Of a DNA stretch of 43,775 nt, positions 21,233 through 30,239 are shown one piece after another (position 1 is the first letter of the stretch; each line of letters starts with the position of its first letter). Location of the stretch: assembly GCA_003427395.1 (NCBI GenBank), contig BFEA01000481.1:1153953-1197727 (forward strand), in the 5' to 3' direction. The position numbers and the translations under genes are program-made. This DNA comes from Chara braunii (lineage: Eukaryota; Streptophyta; Charophyceae; Charales; Characeae). A model generated the notes under the pieces. That model was not told the DNA's origin, ran no database searches, and saw only the letters and a program-made list of their open reading frames with translations.

Positions 21233-21575
21233 CACGAGGCAAAACACAACTCTCTCTCTCTCTATCCATCTATCCATCTATCTGGAGAACACATCCAAGA
21301 ACACAACAAAATAAACCCTCTCTCTCTCTCTCTCTCTCACGAGAGGCAGAACACAGACAGGGAAAGATCTTATCGGACCCCTCTGCAACGAGACGGAGGA
21401 TGCAGTCGTACACAGCGATAGACGAAACATCCAAGAACACAAAACAAAATAATCCTCTCTCTCTCTCTCTCTCACGAGAGGCAAAACATAGACAGGGAGA
21501 GATCTTATCGGACCCCTCTACAACGAGATGCAGGATGCAGTCGCACACAAAGCGATAGACGAAGACACCGTCATC
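21160..21575. repeat. ~135-bp tandem repeat containing (CT)n tracts
   Basis: Three units start at AATCCAAGAACA (21160), CATCCAAGAACAC (21292) and CATCCAAGAACAC (21428). Each has a (CT)n run and then CACGAG(AG)GC. Units 2 and 3 also share GATCTTATCGGACCCCTCT and GATGCAGTCG. The CT tract length differs from unit to unit. Confidence 0.92.
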
Positions 21576-21630
21576 ATTCCACGACGACAAGGAGACGCCG
21601 TTACATACGGCCAGAGCTTAACCACCAACT

Positions 21631-22360
21631 GGCCTAGCTCAGTTGGTACACCCCTCGACTATTGAATACAGACCCGAGTTCGACCTCCACTGGAAGCAGA
21701 TGAGTGAAATACTACAATTCTAAATTACCCAGGGCCGGTCAGTTCGATGATAAACTAATCAAGGCCGTCGCCCTTACTAAGAATAAAAATAATATTGATA
21801 ATAAACAAGCTGAGCGAATGCTGCCTATGATTGTTTGCCCATAGACAAAAGTCAGGTTCCTGTGTGACGCGAGGTCGCGTCCGAGAGTAGCTCAGCTGGT
21901 ATACCCCTCACCTGTTGAGACAAAATACAGACTCGAGTTCAAAAACTCCACTGGAAGCGGATGAGTGAAATACTAGAATTTCGAATTAGCTAGGGCCGGC
22001 CTATGATTGTTTGCCCATAGACAAAAGTCAGGTTCCTGTGTGACGCGAGGTCGCGTCCGAGAGTAGCTCAGCTGGTATACCCCTCACCTGTTAAGACAAA
22101 ATACAGACTCGAGTTCAAAAACTCCACTGGAAGCGGATGAGTGAAATACTAGAGTTTCGAATTAGCTAGGGCCGGTCAGTTCGATGACTGTAATATCTCA
22201 ACGCCGTCACCCATACTGAAACATAAATAAATAAAGCTAAGCGAACGCTTACTGTGTCTATAAATAGGCTAAACGAATGCTCACTGTGTTTGTTTGGCCA
22301 TAAGAGGAAAGTCAGGTAGCTGTGGGACGCGAGGACGAGTCCTAGAGTAGACAGAGTATG
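21631..22360 (+). repeat. Tandem array of tRNA-like (SINE-type) units
   Basis: Three clear heads and one degenerate head carry RNA polymerase III type boxes. The A-box is TAGCTCAG(T/C)TGG at 21635, 21888 and 22064. The B-box region is GAGTTCGACCTCC at 21676 and a corrupted GAGTTCAAAAACTCC at about 21935 and 22111. Heads are followed by CTGGAAGC(A/G)GATGAGTGAAATACTA, a GGGCCGGTCAGTTCGATGA tail, and a second tail with TTTGCCCATAGACAAAAGTC and the palindrome GACGCGAGGTCGCGTC. Units 2 and 3 are a 176-bp tandem duplication (21824-21999 and 22000-22175), nearly identical. No cloverleaf with an intact acceptor is apparent, so these are not working tRNA genes. No poly(A) end was seen. Confidence 0.8.
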
Positions 22361-22651
22361 CTCTGAATACAGTAAATGCCACGAGAAAAAAAAAAGAAGC
22401 GGCACTGAATTTAAGTGACGTGCAAACGACTTGCGCCAACTCTTCTTGCGCGTGCCTCGCTCTCGTTCCCGATCCCTCATGACAGGTAGGATGAGAAGAG
22501 GCTAAAGGGGTACCACGAAGGGGGGGTGTACAGGAGGACATGAGGAAAGGCTAGCTAGCGAGTTAAGACGGCTAGCACGTGCGATCACTGTGCTTCAGAG
22601 TATCAAAAACGGTCTGCGAAACGCAAGTGAAAGGAAAGAGAAACAAAGAGC

Positions 22652-22741
22652 GTCCTTCGTGACATCCGTTAAAGTTGGAACGATACAGAGAAGATTAGCA
22701 TGGCCCCTGCGCAAGGATGACACGCATCAATCGAGAAATGG

Positions 22742-22749
<8 letters not shown>
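22652..22749 (+). pseudogene. U6: U6 snRNA retrocopy with poly(A) tail and target-site duplication
   Basis: The body is a near-complete plant-type U6 spliceosomal RNA: GACATCCG, the invariant ACAGAGA box, AGATTAGCATGGCCCCTGCG, GATGACACGC, and the 3' GAAATGGTCCAAATT. The 5' stem-loop is two bases shorter than the usual plant form. A run of about 30 A residues replaces the U tract. AAACAAAGAG flanks the unit at 22641-22650 and 22781-22790 as a perfect 10-bp direct repeat. No TATA box or plant upstream sequence element is visible before it. This is the signature of LINE-mediated retroposition of a small RNA, so the copy is probably not transcribed. Confidence 0.93.
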
Positions 22750-22784
<35 letters not shown>

Positions 22785-22960
22785 AAAGAGAAAGTACGAA
22801 CAACAAGCGGTAAGAGAGAGAGAGAGAAAGGAGCGAGTGCCGAGGCGAGAAATAGAACTGGACAGGTATGAAGGAGTGGATGGAGACTAGAAAGGCGTAA
22901 CCATGAGGGATCCCCTCAAGGAGGAAACGGCGAAAGAACGGGTACGCAAAGATACCTACA

Positions 22961-22961
<1 letters not shown>

Positions 22962-22991
<30 letters not shown>
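22962..22991. repeat. (AG)n microsatellite
   Basis: About 15 AG units. Confidence 0.92.
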
Positions 22992-22996
<5 letters not shown>

Positions 22997-22999
22997 CGC

Positions 23000-24640
23000 A
23001 GAGAGAAAAAGAGAAGGCAGGAGCAGATGGAGGATGAGAAAACAGGACCGATGACGAAAACTCCCAAGGATAAAAGGGCCAAGGAGTAGTAGGCAAAGAT
23101 CGTTTTCGCACGCACAAATGAAAGCCAATCAGGATTTTAAGACTGAAAGCGACGACAAATACTTACGAATTGATACGTATAGCTGAGGGGAGAAAGACAC
23201 GGAGATATAGGACAGAAGAAAGTAGATCCACGAGAAATTAACACTTCCGGGAAGGTGGTGGTCCCAACGACAACATGGGACCCGGTACCAAAAGCAGACC
23301 AGGAACAGTGCATAGAGAGAGAAGTCTAAGATAAGGTGCGGATAAAAACGTCTGAAACGGCCAGACACAAGAGCGTTAAATGATAGGACATAGGGTACCA
23401 CTGCTACGGTAATATCAACTCGTAACTAAATTCTGCGTCGAACAGAAAAAACCCCGTTCCAGTCCGCTGATTAAGGTTTACTTCCTACTCCTAAAGGCTG
23501 GATTATTGGGAAAAAAAGGTGAAAGAGAGAGGCAGGACGGCCAAGGTGGGTGGGTATAATTGGGGAGAGGGGAGATGTGATGGTCAAATGAAGATACGGA
23601 GGGGAAGGAAAAGGCAAGGCGAGAGAGCAGAACACAAGCAGATAGAGAACCAAGCGGTTACAGAAGAAGACCACGGCAGCAGGGAAAGCAGGGAAAATGA
23701 CGGGAATTTCCTATGGGTAGAGACGAGACCAGAAAAGAGCTGTGAAACACAAGACGTGAGGGCAGAAAATGAGGAGGAAAGAAGAGTACGCGAAAACACA
23801 GAGATAAGGGAGCAGGGAGCGAGGATGAGCAGAGAAAAAAGATGACGCTCACAAGCAAGCAAGCAAGCCGGGAGCAAGCAAAGAAAAGGTGCGGCAGTAT
23901 TCATGCATGAAAAAGGATAGTCGAGAGAGAAGAAGACAACCAGAAGGGGCAAAAGATAACGGGGGAACAGAAGAAAATGACGAGACAAAGACTGGGGTGA
24001 CACATGAGACGTGCGATGCAGAGAACACAAACAAAAAGAAGGGATGCAGAATTCACACACAAGAGACGAGGAAAGAAACAAGACAATAGAGAAACTATCG
24101 AGTCTTACAGAACACACGACGTTTGTGTAGAACAGCGTCATCAAAGACAGACAGACGGAGCAGACAAAAACTGAAGAAAGCGAAGGGAACGGACGAACAG
24201 AACAAGACGTGCGATGCAGAGAAGAAGACGTTCGCACACAGAAGAAAAAAACAGGCAAGAAGAGAGAGAAAAGAGAGCCACGTGGTGTGATCAGGGCAGA
24301 GGAAACACAAAATAAATCGGAGTACCTACCTGGCATATCGAGAGACAAGACGAGAACGGCAGGAGAGCGAACAGAAGCCGCATGGGTTAGTAAGGAAGAA
24401 AGAAAAACAACTTGGCCTACCATCGCGGGTTACTGCGGTAGAGTCTCGCCTGGCGATTCACCGATGCTCCCGCTATCTGCCTTGCCTCCCCCTTTCTCTC
24501 GCTCGTGCCGCGCTGCGTGCGGTAGTCGACGAGGCCAACCGCCCGGCGAAGTAGAATCCTCGCGCGCAAAAAGAACGTCGCCCGGCAGGTGATCGGATGA
24601 GCAGCCAGGAAGCTCCACCGCTCTACCTGCTGGTAGCGTT
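23000..24640. other. Purine-rich tract without gene
   Basis: Another long stretch with A/G bias on the + strand, which gives long Ser/Leu/Phe minus-strand frames (the longest 23584-24423). No homology, signal or splicing is recognisable, so they are left uncalled. CAAG and AGACAG short repeats occur (for example 23850-23880). Confidence 0.5.
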
Positions 24641-24979
24641 TGAGTAGGCTACCGGTAGTCAAGATGAATGACGATGAGCGCTGCGGGTGGCAGTGACAGA
24701 TACGCGCACGCGAGGCGGGGAGAGCGGGGAGAGCGGGGAACCCGGTACCGGACGACGAGAGGACCGTCGCAGCCGACGGGTTTTGAGAGGAATGCCTTCT
24801 CCCCCTCAGGCTCAGGGTTGGTATCAATCATAGAGTTTCCCAACTACCGGTCTCTTTCTCTCTCTCCCCGCTTTCCGGGTAAATGCATCGCTCAGCTACC
24901 GGTAGCTTAGCCCGGGTCGAATCACGAGGGACAAAGGACCCTCCTACCCACCGGGTTTTTCATGTCTGGCGTGGGGGAA

Positions 24980-25155
24980 GGGCCTCCCCGCACCACGCAC
25001 CAGATGCGCAAAATGAGAATGTATGTCCAGCTAGAACGTGGAAAAGGACCCTCTTCCCAAAAAAAAAAAAAAAGAAAAGAAAAACGACCCCAGCCATGTT
25101 TTTTGTTTTTCCTTTCACTTTTTCACATTTGGTGGTGAGTGGTGCGACGAGGCCC
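24980..25155. mobile_element. Foldback/MITE-like element 1 (GGGCCTC termini)
   Basis: Terminal inverted repeats of 22 bp at 24980-25001 (GGGCCTCCCCGCACCACGCA...) and 25134-25155 match at 19 of 22 positions. The 176-bp element contains an A tract near 25059-25075 and no coding frame. The same termini occur in the element at 25434-25598, which supports one family. No target duplication was identified. Confidence 0.7.
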
Positions 25156-25243
25156 TAATTCCACCAACAGGCCTACCGGGGGCAAGGTCCCACTTGCGCA
25201 AATTAGGAGATTTGGGCCGTTGATCTTTGATATCTACAGTCAG

Positions 25244-25305
25244 TAGCTCTCACACCCATGAAATGAACTGTTGAAATCGAGACCTACGTTCGAATCCGGG
25301 CGCAG
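25244..25305 (+). repeat. tRNA-like fragment
   Basis: GTAGCTCTCACA followed about 45 bp later by ACGTTCGAATCCGGGC resembles a tRNA A-box and a good B-box. Arms of a cloverleaf cannot be drawn convincingly, so a tRNA-derived relic is more likely than a tRNA gene. Confidence 0.4.
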
Positions 25306-25329
25306 TCGGCCCCTACCGGTAGTTCCCAT

Positions 25330-25433
25330 CTGGAAACGAGAGCGAGATGTGAAACTGGAATCGCACACCGATGAACTTGTTCCCCGTCTGGAAAGAAGAG
25401 CGAGCAGTGAAGCCGGAATCGGACACCGATGAA
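25330..25433. repeat. 57-bp tandem duplication
   Basis: TCTGGAAACGAGAGCGAG... (25330) and TCTGGAAAGAAGAGCGAG... (25387) each run 47 bp to CACCGATGAA. Confidence 0.9.
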
Positions 25434-25598
25434 GGGCCTTGCCACACCACTGTCGAATCGCAAAAAGTACAAGTGCATGGTCCCGCCGGGTGTGACCAGA
25501 TGCATCCGTTACTATGAATAGCAACGGATGCATCTTGCCACTTTCTGAGGAAGGTGCGCTCGTTCTTTTTCCATTTCGACAGTGGTGCGGCGAGGCCC
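25434..25598. mobile_element. Foldback element 2 (GGGCCTTGCC termini, GATGCATC core)
   Basis: The outer 24-bp arms (25434-25457 and 25575-25598) match at 22 of 24 positions. The inner 13-bp arms AGATGCATCCGTT (25498-25510) and AACGGATGCATCT (25523-25535) are perfect around a 12-nt loop. The intervening arm sequence also pairs partly, so nearly all of the 165 bp can fold back. The termini GGGCCT(T/C)GCC(A/G)CACCAC are shared with the element at 24980-25155. It has no coding capacity. Confidence 0.82.
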
Positions 25599-25739
25599 GA
25601 ACTCGTCCGACGGGCTGATGGTAAGGACTGAACGGCGACCGCTCACTCGCCCAAGCGGTAACTCCACTGCTTGCGGAAAACATCATACCTGCACTTGGGA
25701 GGGGCTTAGGGCCCAGAGCTGTGCAGTGTGCAAGCTCCA

Positions 25740-26825
25740 CAGCACAGTTCGAAAAGAATAGCGGTTTGGGAAAAATTGTTTGCCGTGCCTATGGCCACGG
25801 AACTCTGACGGTGGCAGCCAGACGGGTGGTCCACAGAGTCCCACGAAATGCAATCCACGGGCGAGCTGCTGCAGAGTGCGCAGCAGACGCTCCCAGTTCA
25901 GGAACAGCCTGCAAATGCCCAGACACAGCAACAGCCTCAGGGCCCCCCGGCAGCCCCAGATTTGGATCCACCACCAGCAGCCTGCACAAGCTTATTCCCA
26001 ACAGCAGCGCCTGGGCAACGCAGCTGAGCAGAGGGGGCGGCAGATCCAGCACCAGCTCCACTCCGACCAGCAGGACTTCGGCCCCTGCTGGATGGAGGTG
26101 GAGGGTGTCTCAGATGCAGCTTCCTCGCCCCCGTATGAGGTCAAGTCCGAAGCAGGACAGGAGGACGGCCCCCAAGCAACCTAGCCACCCCCAATTGAAG
26201 ACAGGCTGGCCAGGCTGGCCGCTCGTGCAGGTTGGCTGATGCAGAATTTGTGCATCAGGTATCGGGGCCTGCCGGAGGACTTTTGGGACAGCGCCTTCTG
26301 AGAACTCGTTCCTCTACTACACAGCAGTCCCAGCCTGCACACCGTGGTAACACGAGGTTTACCGCAGGGGACCACCTGGCCCGAAATCAGTCAGAGACAT
26401 GGATCATGTCCAAAGACATATTTGAGGGATACGCCCAATAAGTTTGGGCTTACTGGCAATGGCAAAACGATGCCATAGGCAACACTATTTTGATGGTTTA
26501 ATAACATCATGGGCCACAAATGCAATGAATATCCGAAATCTTTAGTTGCCAAAAGATACAGTAAGGAATTCAACTGCACCATTCCTAAACTGCACCGAAG
26601 ACTTCAAGACATACCGTAGCAACAGCCTGAGCAACAACAACAACATCAGCAATAAGTCCATCAACAAAATTTGCACTAGCAAGCGGAATATCTACAAGAA
26701 CGAGCATAACAACAACAACAACAACAACAACAACAAGGAGAATAAGTACAGCAAAAACCTAAACAGGTGTAATAAAAACAACAATATGAAAGCAGTGCAA
26801 TTAAACCACCAGTATTTGGTCTAGC
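25740..26825 (+). pseudogene. Q/N-rich coding relic, unrecognised (possibly retroelement gag-like)
   Basis: Across about 1.1 kb, fragments in different frames read as protein: a Gln/Pro-rich part near 25870-26080, then ARAGWLMQNLCIRYRGLPED and EDFWDSAF (about 26218-26300), FEGYAQ*VWAYWQWQNDAIG (about 26420-26480), and a CAA/AAC-rich part at 26620-26770 ending in an (AAC)n run (26708-26736). Stops and frame changes are frequent. The pattern (Gln-rich low complexity around a Trp/Leu-rich core) recalls gag proteins of LTR elements, but no zinc knuckle or protease was seen, so the origin is open. Confidence 0.3.
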
Positions 26826-27928
26826 TATCAATGTCGAGCGCATCGGTCCAGCACCACACAAACGGGGCGGGACCCTCCCAGCCGCGTCACGCAGGAGTTG
26901 GTCTGATCCTCGTCGCGAGTACATATGGAGTTTCCGCAAGCCGCCCCGGTCGAGTGCGCCAGCCGTACCTCTCGCGAATCCCTACGACAGGATAGGGTCA
27001 ACGCGAGGCACGACTTACCTCCACCTTACGGGAGTTGTCACCTCCCTTCGGTGGGCATATCCCCGCCGAGCTACTAGTCCACAGTACGAAAGTTAATCAG
27101 CTGCAATCGCAGAGGTGGACCAGTCAATGACGTTTCTCGTTCGCTGTAGCATAGGGGGTACTTGCGGTCTTACACCTCTATCGGACCCACATGCGAACCG
27201 ACGCCTTGGGGGGTTGAGGTCCCAAGCGCGACTCATTGTCGGTCGATTAGGACGAATCTCATAGACCACACATACACCACTCTAAAGAACATAAAAATTA
27301 GGACACGCACGCACATGCACATATACAGAACGACACAGAACAACTTGAAACAACATGACAACACTCCTAGTCCCTTAGTAGCCATCTCATAACTCTCTGA
27401 TGCGAAAATCAAATAGGTGTCGCGCGTGAGACTTAATATAAAACCGCGCGGATGCAGGGCTAACTCATATCGACTCTCAATGCAAGCATACACAAGCAGT
27501 CGTAATGATGGCGTACTATGTAGTACTCATACTCATGCAGCCCTCGTCAATCTCGAGGGTTGCATTTGACACTCAAGTGTCGGTTGACACGCGCTTTGAG
27601 AGATTTATCTCTCGAAGCTGGACAACCACTAAGTGCGGTTGAGAACCACACCCTCTTCTGCACCTTGGGGAGAGTGAGTGGTACACAGGTTGATACATGT
27701 GGTGACAATCGTCTCTCATCGCCTTGGAGACCGGCTCCATCGTCCAGGGTCTGAAGATAAATCAAAGAGTTTGACTTTGACGGCTGTCACGGACTACAAC
27801 GTCCGACTATAAAAACTCTAAAAAGTGAAGGATAACAGGGAATCTTTTTTTTCTCTCAAAATCATAATTTGTTTAACCCTTATGCGTGGTCACAGTAGGT
27901 CGCGCAAAACACTCAAGACATATGTATT

Positions 27929-27930
<2 letters not shown>
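26826..27930. other. No recognisable gene
   Basis: G+C-rich 26.83-27.25 kb then mixed sequence. Small hairpins such as GAGAGATTTATCTCTC (near 27600) occur. No coding, RNA-gene or transposon structure was recognised. Confidence 0.4.

Positions 27931-27932
<2 letters not shown>

Positions 27933-27970
<38 letters not shown>
27933..27970. repeat. (TA)n microsatellite
   Basis: About 19 TA units immediately left of the hAT-like element. The left target duplication is formed partly from this run. Confidence 0.95.
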
Positions 27971-27972
<2 letters not shown>

Positions 27973-28721
27973 CATGGTTGCCATCGTTCGGGACGGGCCG
28001 AACGCCCAAACGTACGGGACCCCTTCGGAAGGCGTTCGGCCGTTCGGGCCGAACGCGGACAAAAAAAAAAAAAGAAAAAAAAAAAGCAGGGTTTTCAAAA
28101 AATTCTGAAAAACAAATATATTATAGAGAAAAATAAACTAAACAACATTTGCCTAGGAACTATATCCAAATTCTTTACCAAATTTGAATTAAAAATCAAA
28201 AAAAAAAAAAAAAACTATGATAAAAAAATTTTAAAAAAATTAAAATGAGTGAGTGTGCCAGCACTTTTTCGACACCGTCATCTTTGCCGATTTTTAATTG
28301 TCTTTTGGCATTGACAAATGCCCTGAAAATTTACAGATATATATTTTACATAATCATTAACTCATTAATTGTTTTTTTAAAAATAATAATTTTTTTTAGG
28401 CCCCGAAATAAAGTGAAAACAAAAAGTTAAAAGTGAAAAAAAAAAACAGTGAGTGGGCGAGCACGTTTTGACACCCCAATCTTTGACATTTTTTAATGTT
28501 TTTTTGGCTTAGCAGAATGGCCTCAAAATTTACAGGCGTGTAGGTTAAATCATAGAGAACTCACACAAAAAAATTCAGAAAAAAAAACTTATTTTGAGGC
28601 CCCAAAAACATTTTCGGCGAGGGCCGAACCTGGAGGTGTTCGGCCTCCGAACGGGACCCCGAACGCCCGAACGTTCGGGGGCCAGCCCGGGGCCCCCCGA
28701 ACGTCCGGTCAGGTAACCCTG
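27973..28721. mobile_element. Non-autonomous hAT-like DNA transposon 1
   Basis: Perfect 8-bp direct repeats TATATAGG flank it (27965-27972 and 28722-28729), the duplication length of hAT transposases. Ends are inverted: left CATGGTTGCC, right GGTAACCCTG (8 of 10 match). Subterminal zones are G+C-rich with many inverted GTTCGG/CCGAAC motifs. The interior is A+T-rich with two diverged ~200-bp tandem halves (GTGAGTG near 28246 and 28450, each ending in AGGCCCC). There is no transposase frame. The core AGAAAAATAA(A/G)CT...AAATTCTTTACCAAATTT is shared with element 2 at 40.44 kb. Confidence 0.88.
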
Positions 28722-28904
28722 TATATAGGGTTATAATTATGTCACGATCACTTCTCATAACCACAATGAGACTCCTCTCAGCCATATATATGTATATGAT
28801 AGCGACCAGTCAAATCCAAAGTCCGAACCCTCAAACATATTTGCAATCACATCAAAGATTCAACCAAAAGTTCTTGCACTGCACGGGGTCAACTTCAACC
28901 ATTC
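28722..28904. other. Spacer between hAT-like element 1 and repeat copy A
   Basis: About 180 bp with no feature beyond the right target duplication of the hAT-like element. Confidence 0.5.
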
Positions 28905-29411
28905 TCTGCACCCCTTGCTTTACCCATGCAAGCCTCACTCTTCTGTAACTCCTAAAAAAAAAATACTCAATACTTTTCTTAAATGACCATTCAAATAAAG
29001 TCTGGGAGAAAACACAACAAAACAATTGAAATCACAAGGTTAAAGTCTTTAGGTTGAGTGGAAAAAGTAGATTGGAGTTAAGTCGTAGACCGATGAATCG
29101 ACAACCAACCTGTTATCAGCGATAACAGAAGATGATCCACGTGGGATCAAGCTGAATCTAGTCCAAATCTTGAATCAAACGATCAAAAGGATTTGTACTA
29201 CAAGACAGACCAATCCCCAAGCTATATATATAAGTCTATGGAAAATAATCTTCATATCACAATCTCACTCAAGGTTTTCCTGCAAGCTAACTTAAACCTA
29301 CCTCTAAGCCAGTGCCCAAAGAAAAGACAGATCTTTGGCGAAATCTCCCCTATACAAAGTGGATTGTCAGAATCACTACCTGTCAAAATATAATATAACT
29401 CTTTTAAACTA

Positions 29412-29960
29412 AGAAAATTTTGGCAGCGCTTCCCGTAGGAAAAGTGTCTTCTCATAATTTATACTAACTCAAATATGAAAACGAAAATAATTATTAATTC
29501 CAAATAATCAAATTTTGTCTAACTCCCTGAATTAGTAAAAATTTGAGCAACACTCTCTTTAGAAGAAAAAAAAATTTCAGATTTTTACTAAGTCAGATAT
29601 GAATATAGAATAAAAACTTGAGTTCGACTGAGACAAAATTTAACTAACTTCTTAGTTTTTTATAAATTTTTGGAGCACTCCCTTTGGAAAGGTGTTATTC
29701 CAAAATTTTTACAAAGCTAAGTTAAAAAAACCAGAAATAACTTTGACTTCCCAAAAAATCCAATTTTGCCTAACCCTCTGAATTCGTAAAAATTTTGGCA
29801 ACACTCCCTTTAGAAAATAAGACTTTCCAGATTTTTACTAAGCCATATACAAAAATTACACAAATTGAACTTTGATAAGTCAAAATTTGACTAAGTCCTT
29901 GGTTATGTAAAAATTTCGGCAGCGCTTCCCGTATAGAAAGTGACTTACCAAGATTTATAC
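29412..29960. repeat. Five ~124-bp tandem units, copy A
   Basis: The landmark GGCAGCGCTTCCCGTA or its variants (GAGCAACACTCTCTTTAG, GGAGCACTCCCTTTGG, GGCAACACTCCCTTTAGA) starts at 29422, 29545, 29672, 29797 and 29918. Each is preceded by an AAATTT-type block and followed by (G/T)ATTTTTACTAA or ATTTATAC-type sequence. Units 1 and 5 keep the AGCGCT form and units 2-4 the ACACT form. Confidence 0.88.
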
Positions 29961-30239
29961 AAGACCAAGTATAACAAAGGGTTCTATAAAATGCAGGAAT
30001 TGACCTAAGAAAAATCAACTTAGCTCAGAAAACGCAGTAATTGAAACTAACCCCGTGGCGAGCATCTAAAGCAACTACCTATCAACTGAAACTCAGACTA
30101 AGTAATAATCTCACTCAACCACGTGCAAGACCAAACCACAAAGGTAAGTGCTCTCACCAGCCCAAAGTCAATTTTATCAAACAATATTTCATAGCCTTTC
30201 AATGATTTGCCCCTTATACCCAACTTACATAAGGCATAA

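Larger units (their letters stand above)
24649..25322. repeat. Cluster of TACCGGTA palindromes
   Basis: CTACCGGTAG occurs at 24649-24658 and 25313-25322. The longer AGCTACCGGTAGCT lies at 24894-24907, and a half-site CTACCGG at about 24844. A further ACCGGTAGC lies near 281. The spacing is irregular and the role unknown. Confidence 0.6.

Noticed and set aside
21700-22165. Hammerhead-ribozyme-like GGATGAGTGAAA in the tRNA-like units
   Set aside because: The core needs CUGAUGA and a stem before GAAA. Here the U is G and only two bases separate the boxes, so the fold is not possible.
22652-22749. A working U6 snRNA gene
   Set aside because: The poly(A) tail, the target-site duplication and the lack of a TATA or upstream element point to a retrocopy.
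23584-24423. 279-codon minus-strand frame as a membrane protein
   Set aside because: The Leu/Phe/Ser content follows from purine bias on the + strand. There is no coherent pattern of helices, no splice signals and no homology that I recognise.
25244-25305. A functional tRNA gene
   Set aside because: It has a good B-box-like GTTCGAATCC, but the acceptor and anticodon stems do not form. The same holds for 43268-43340.
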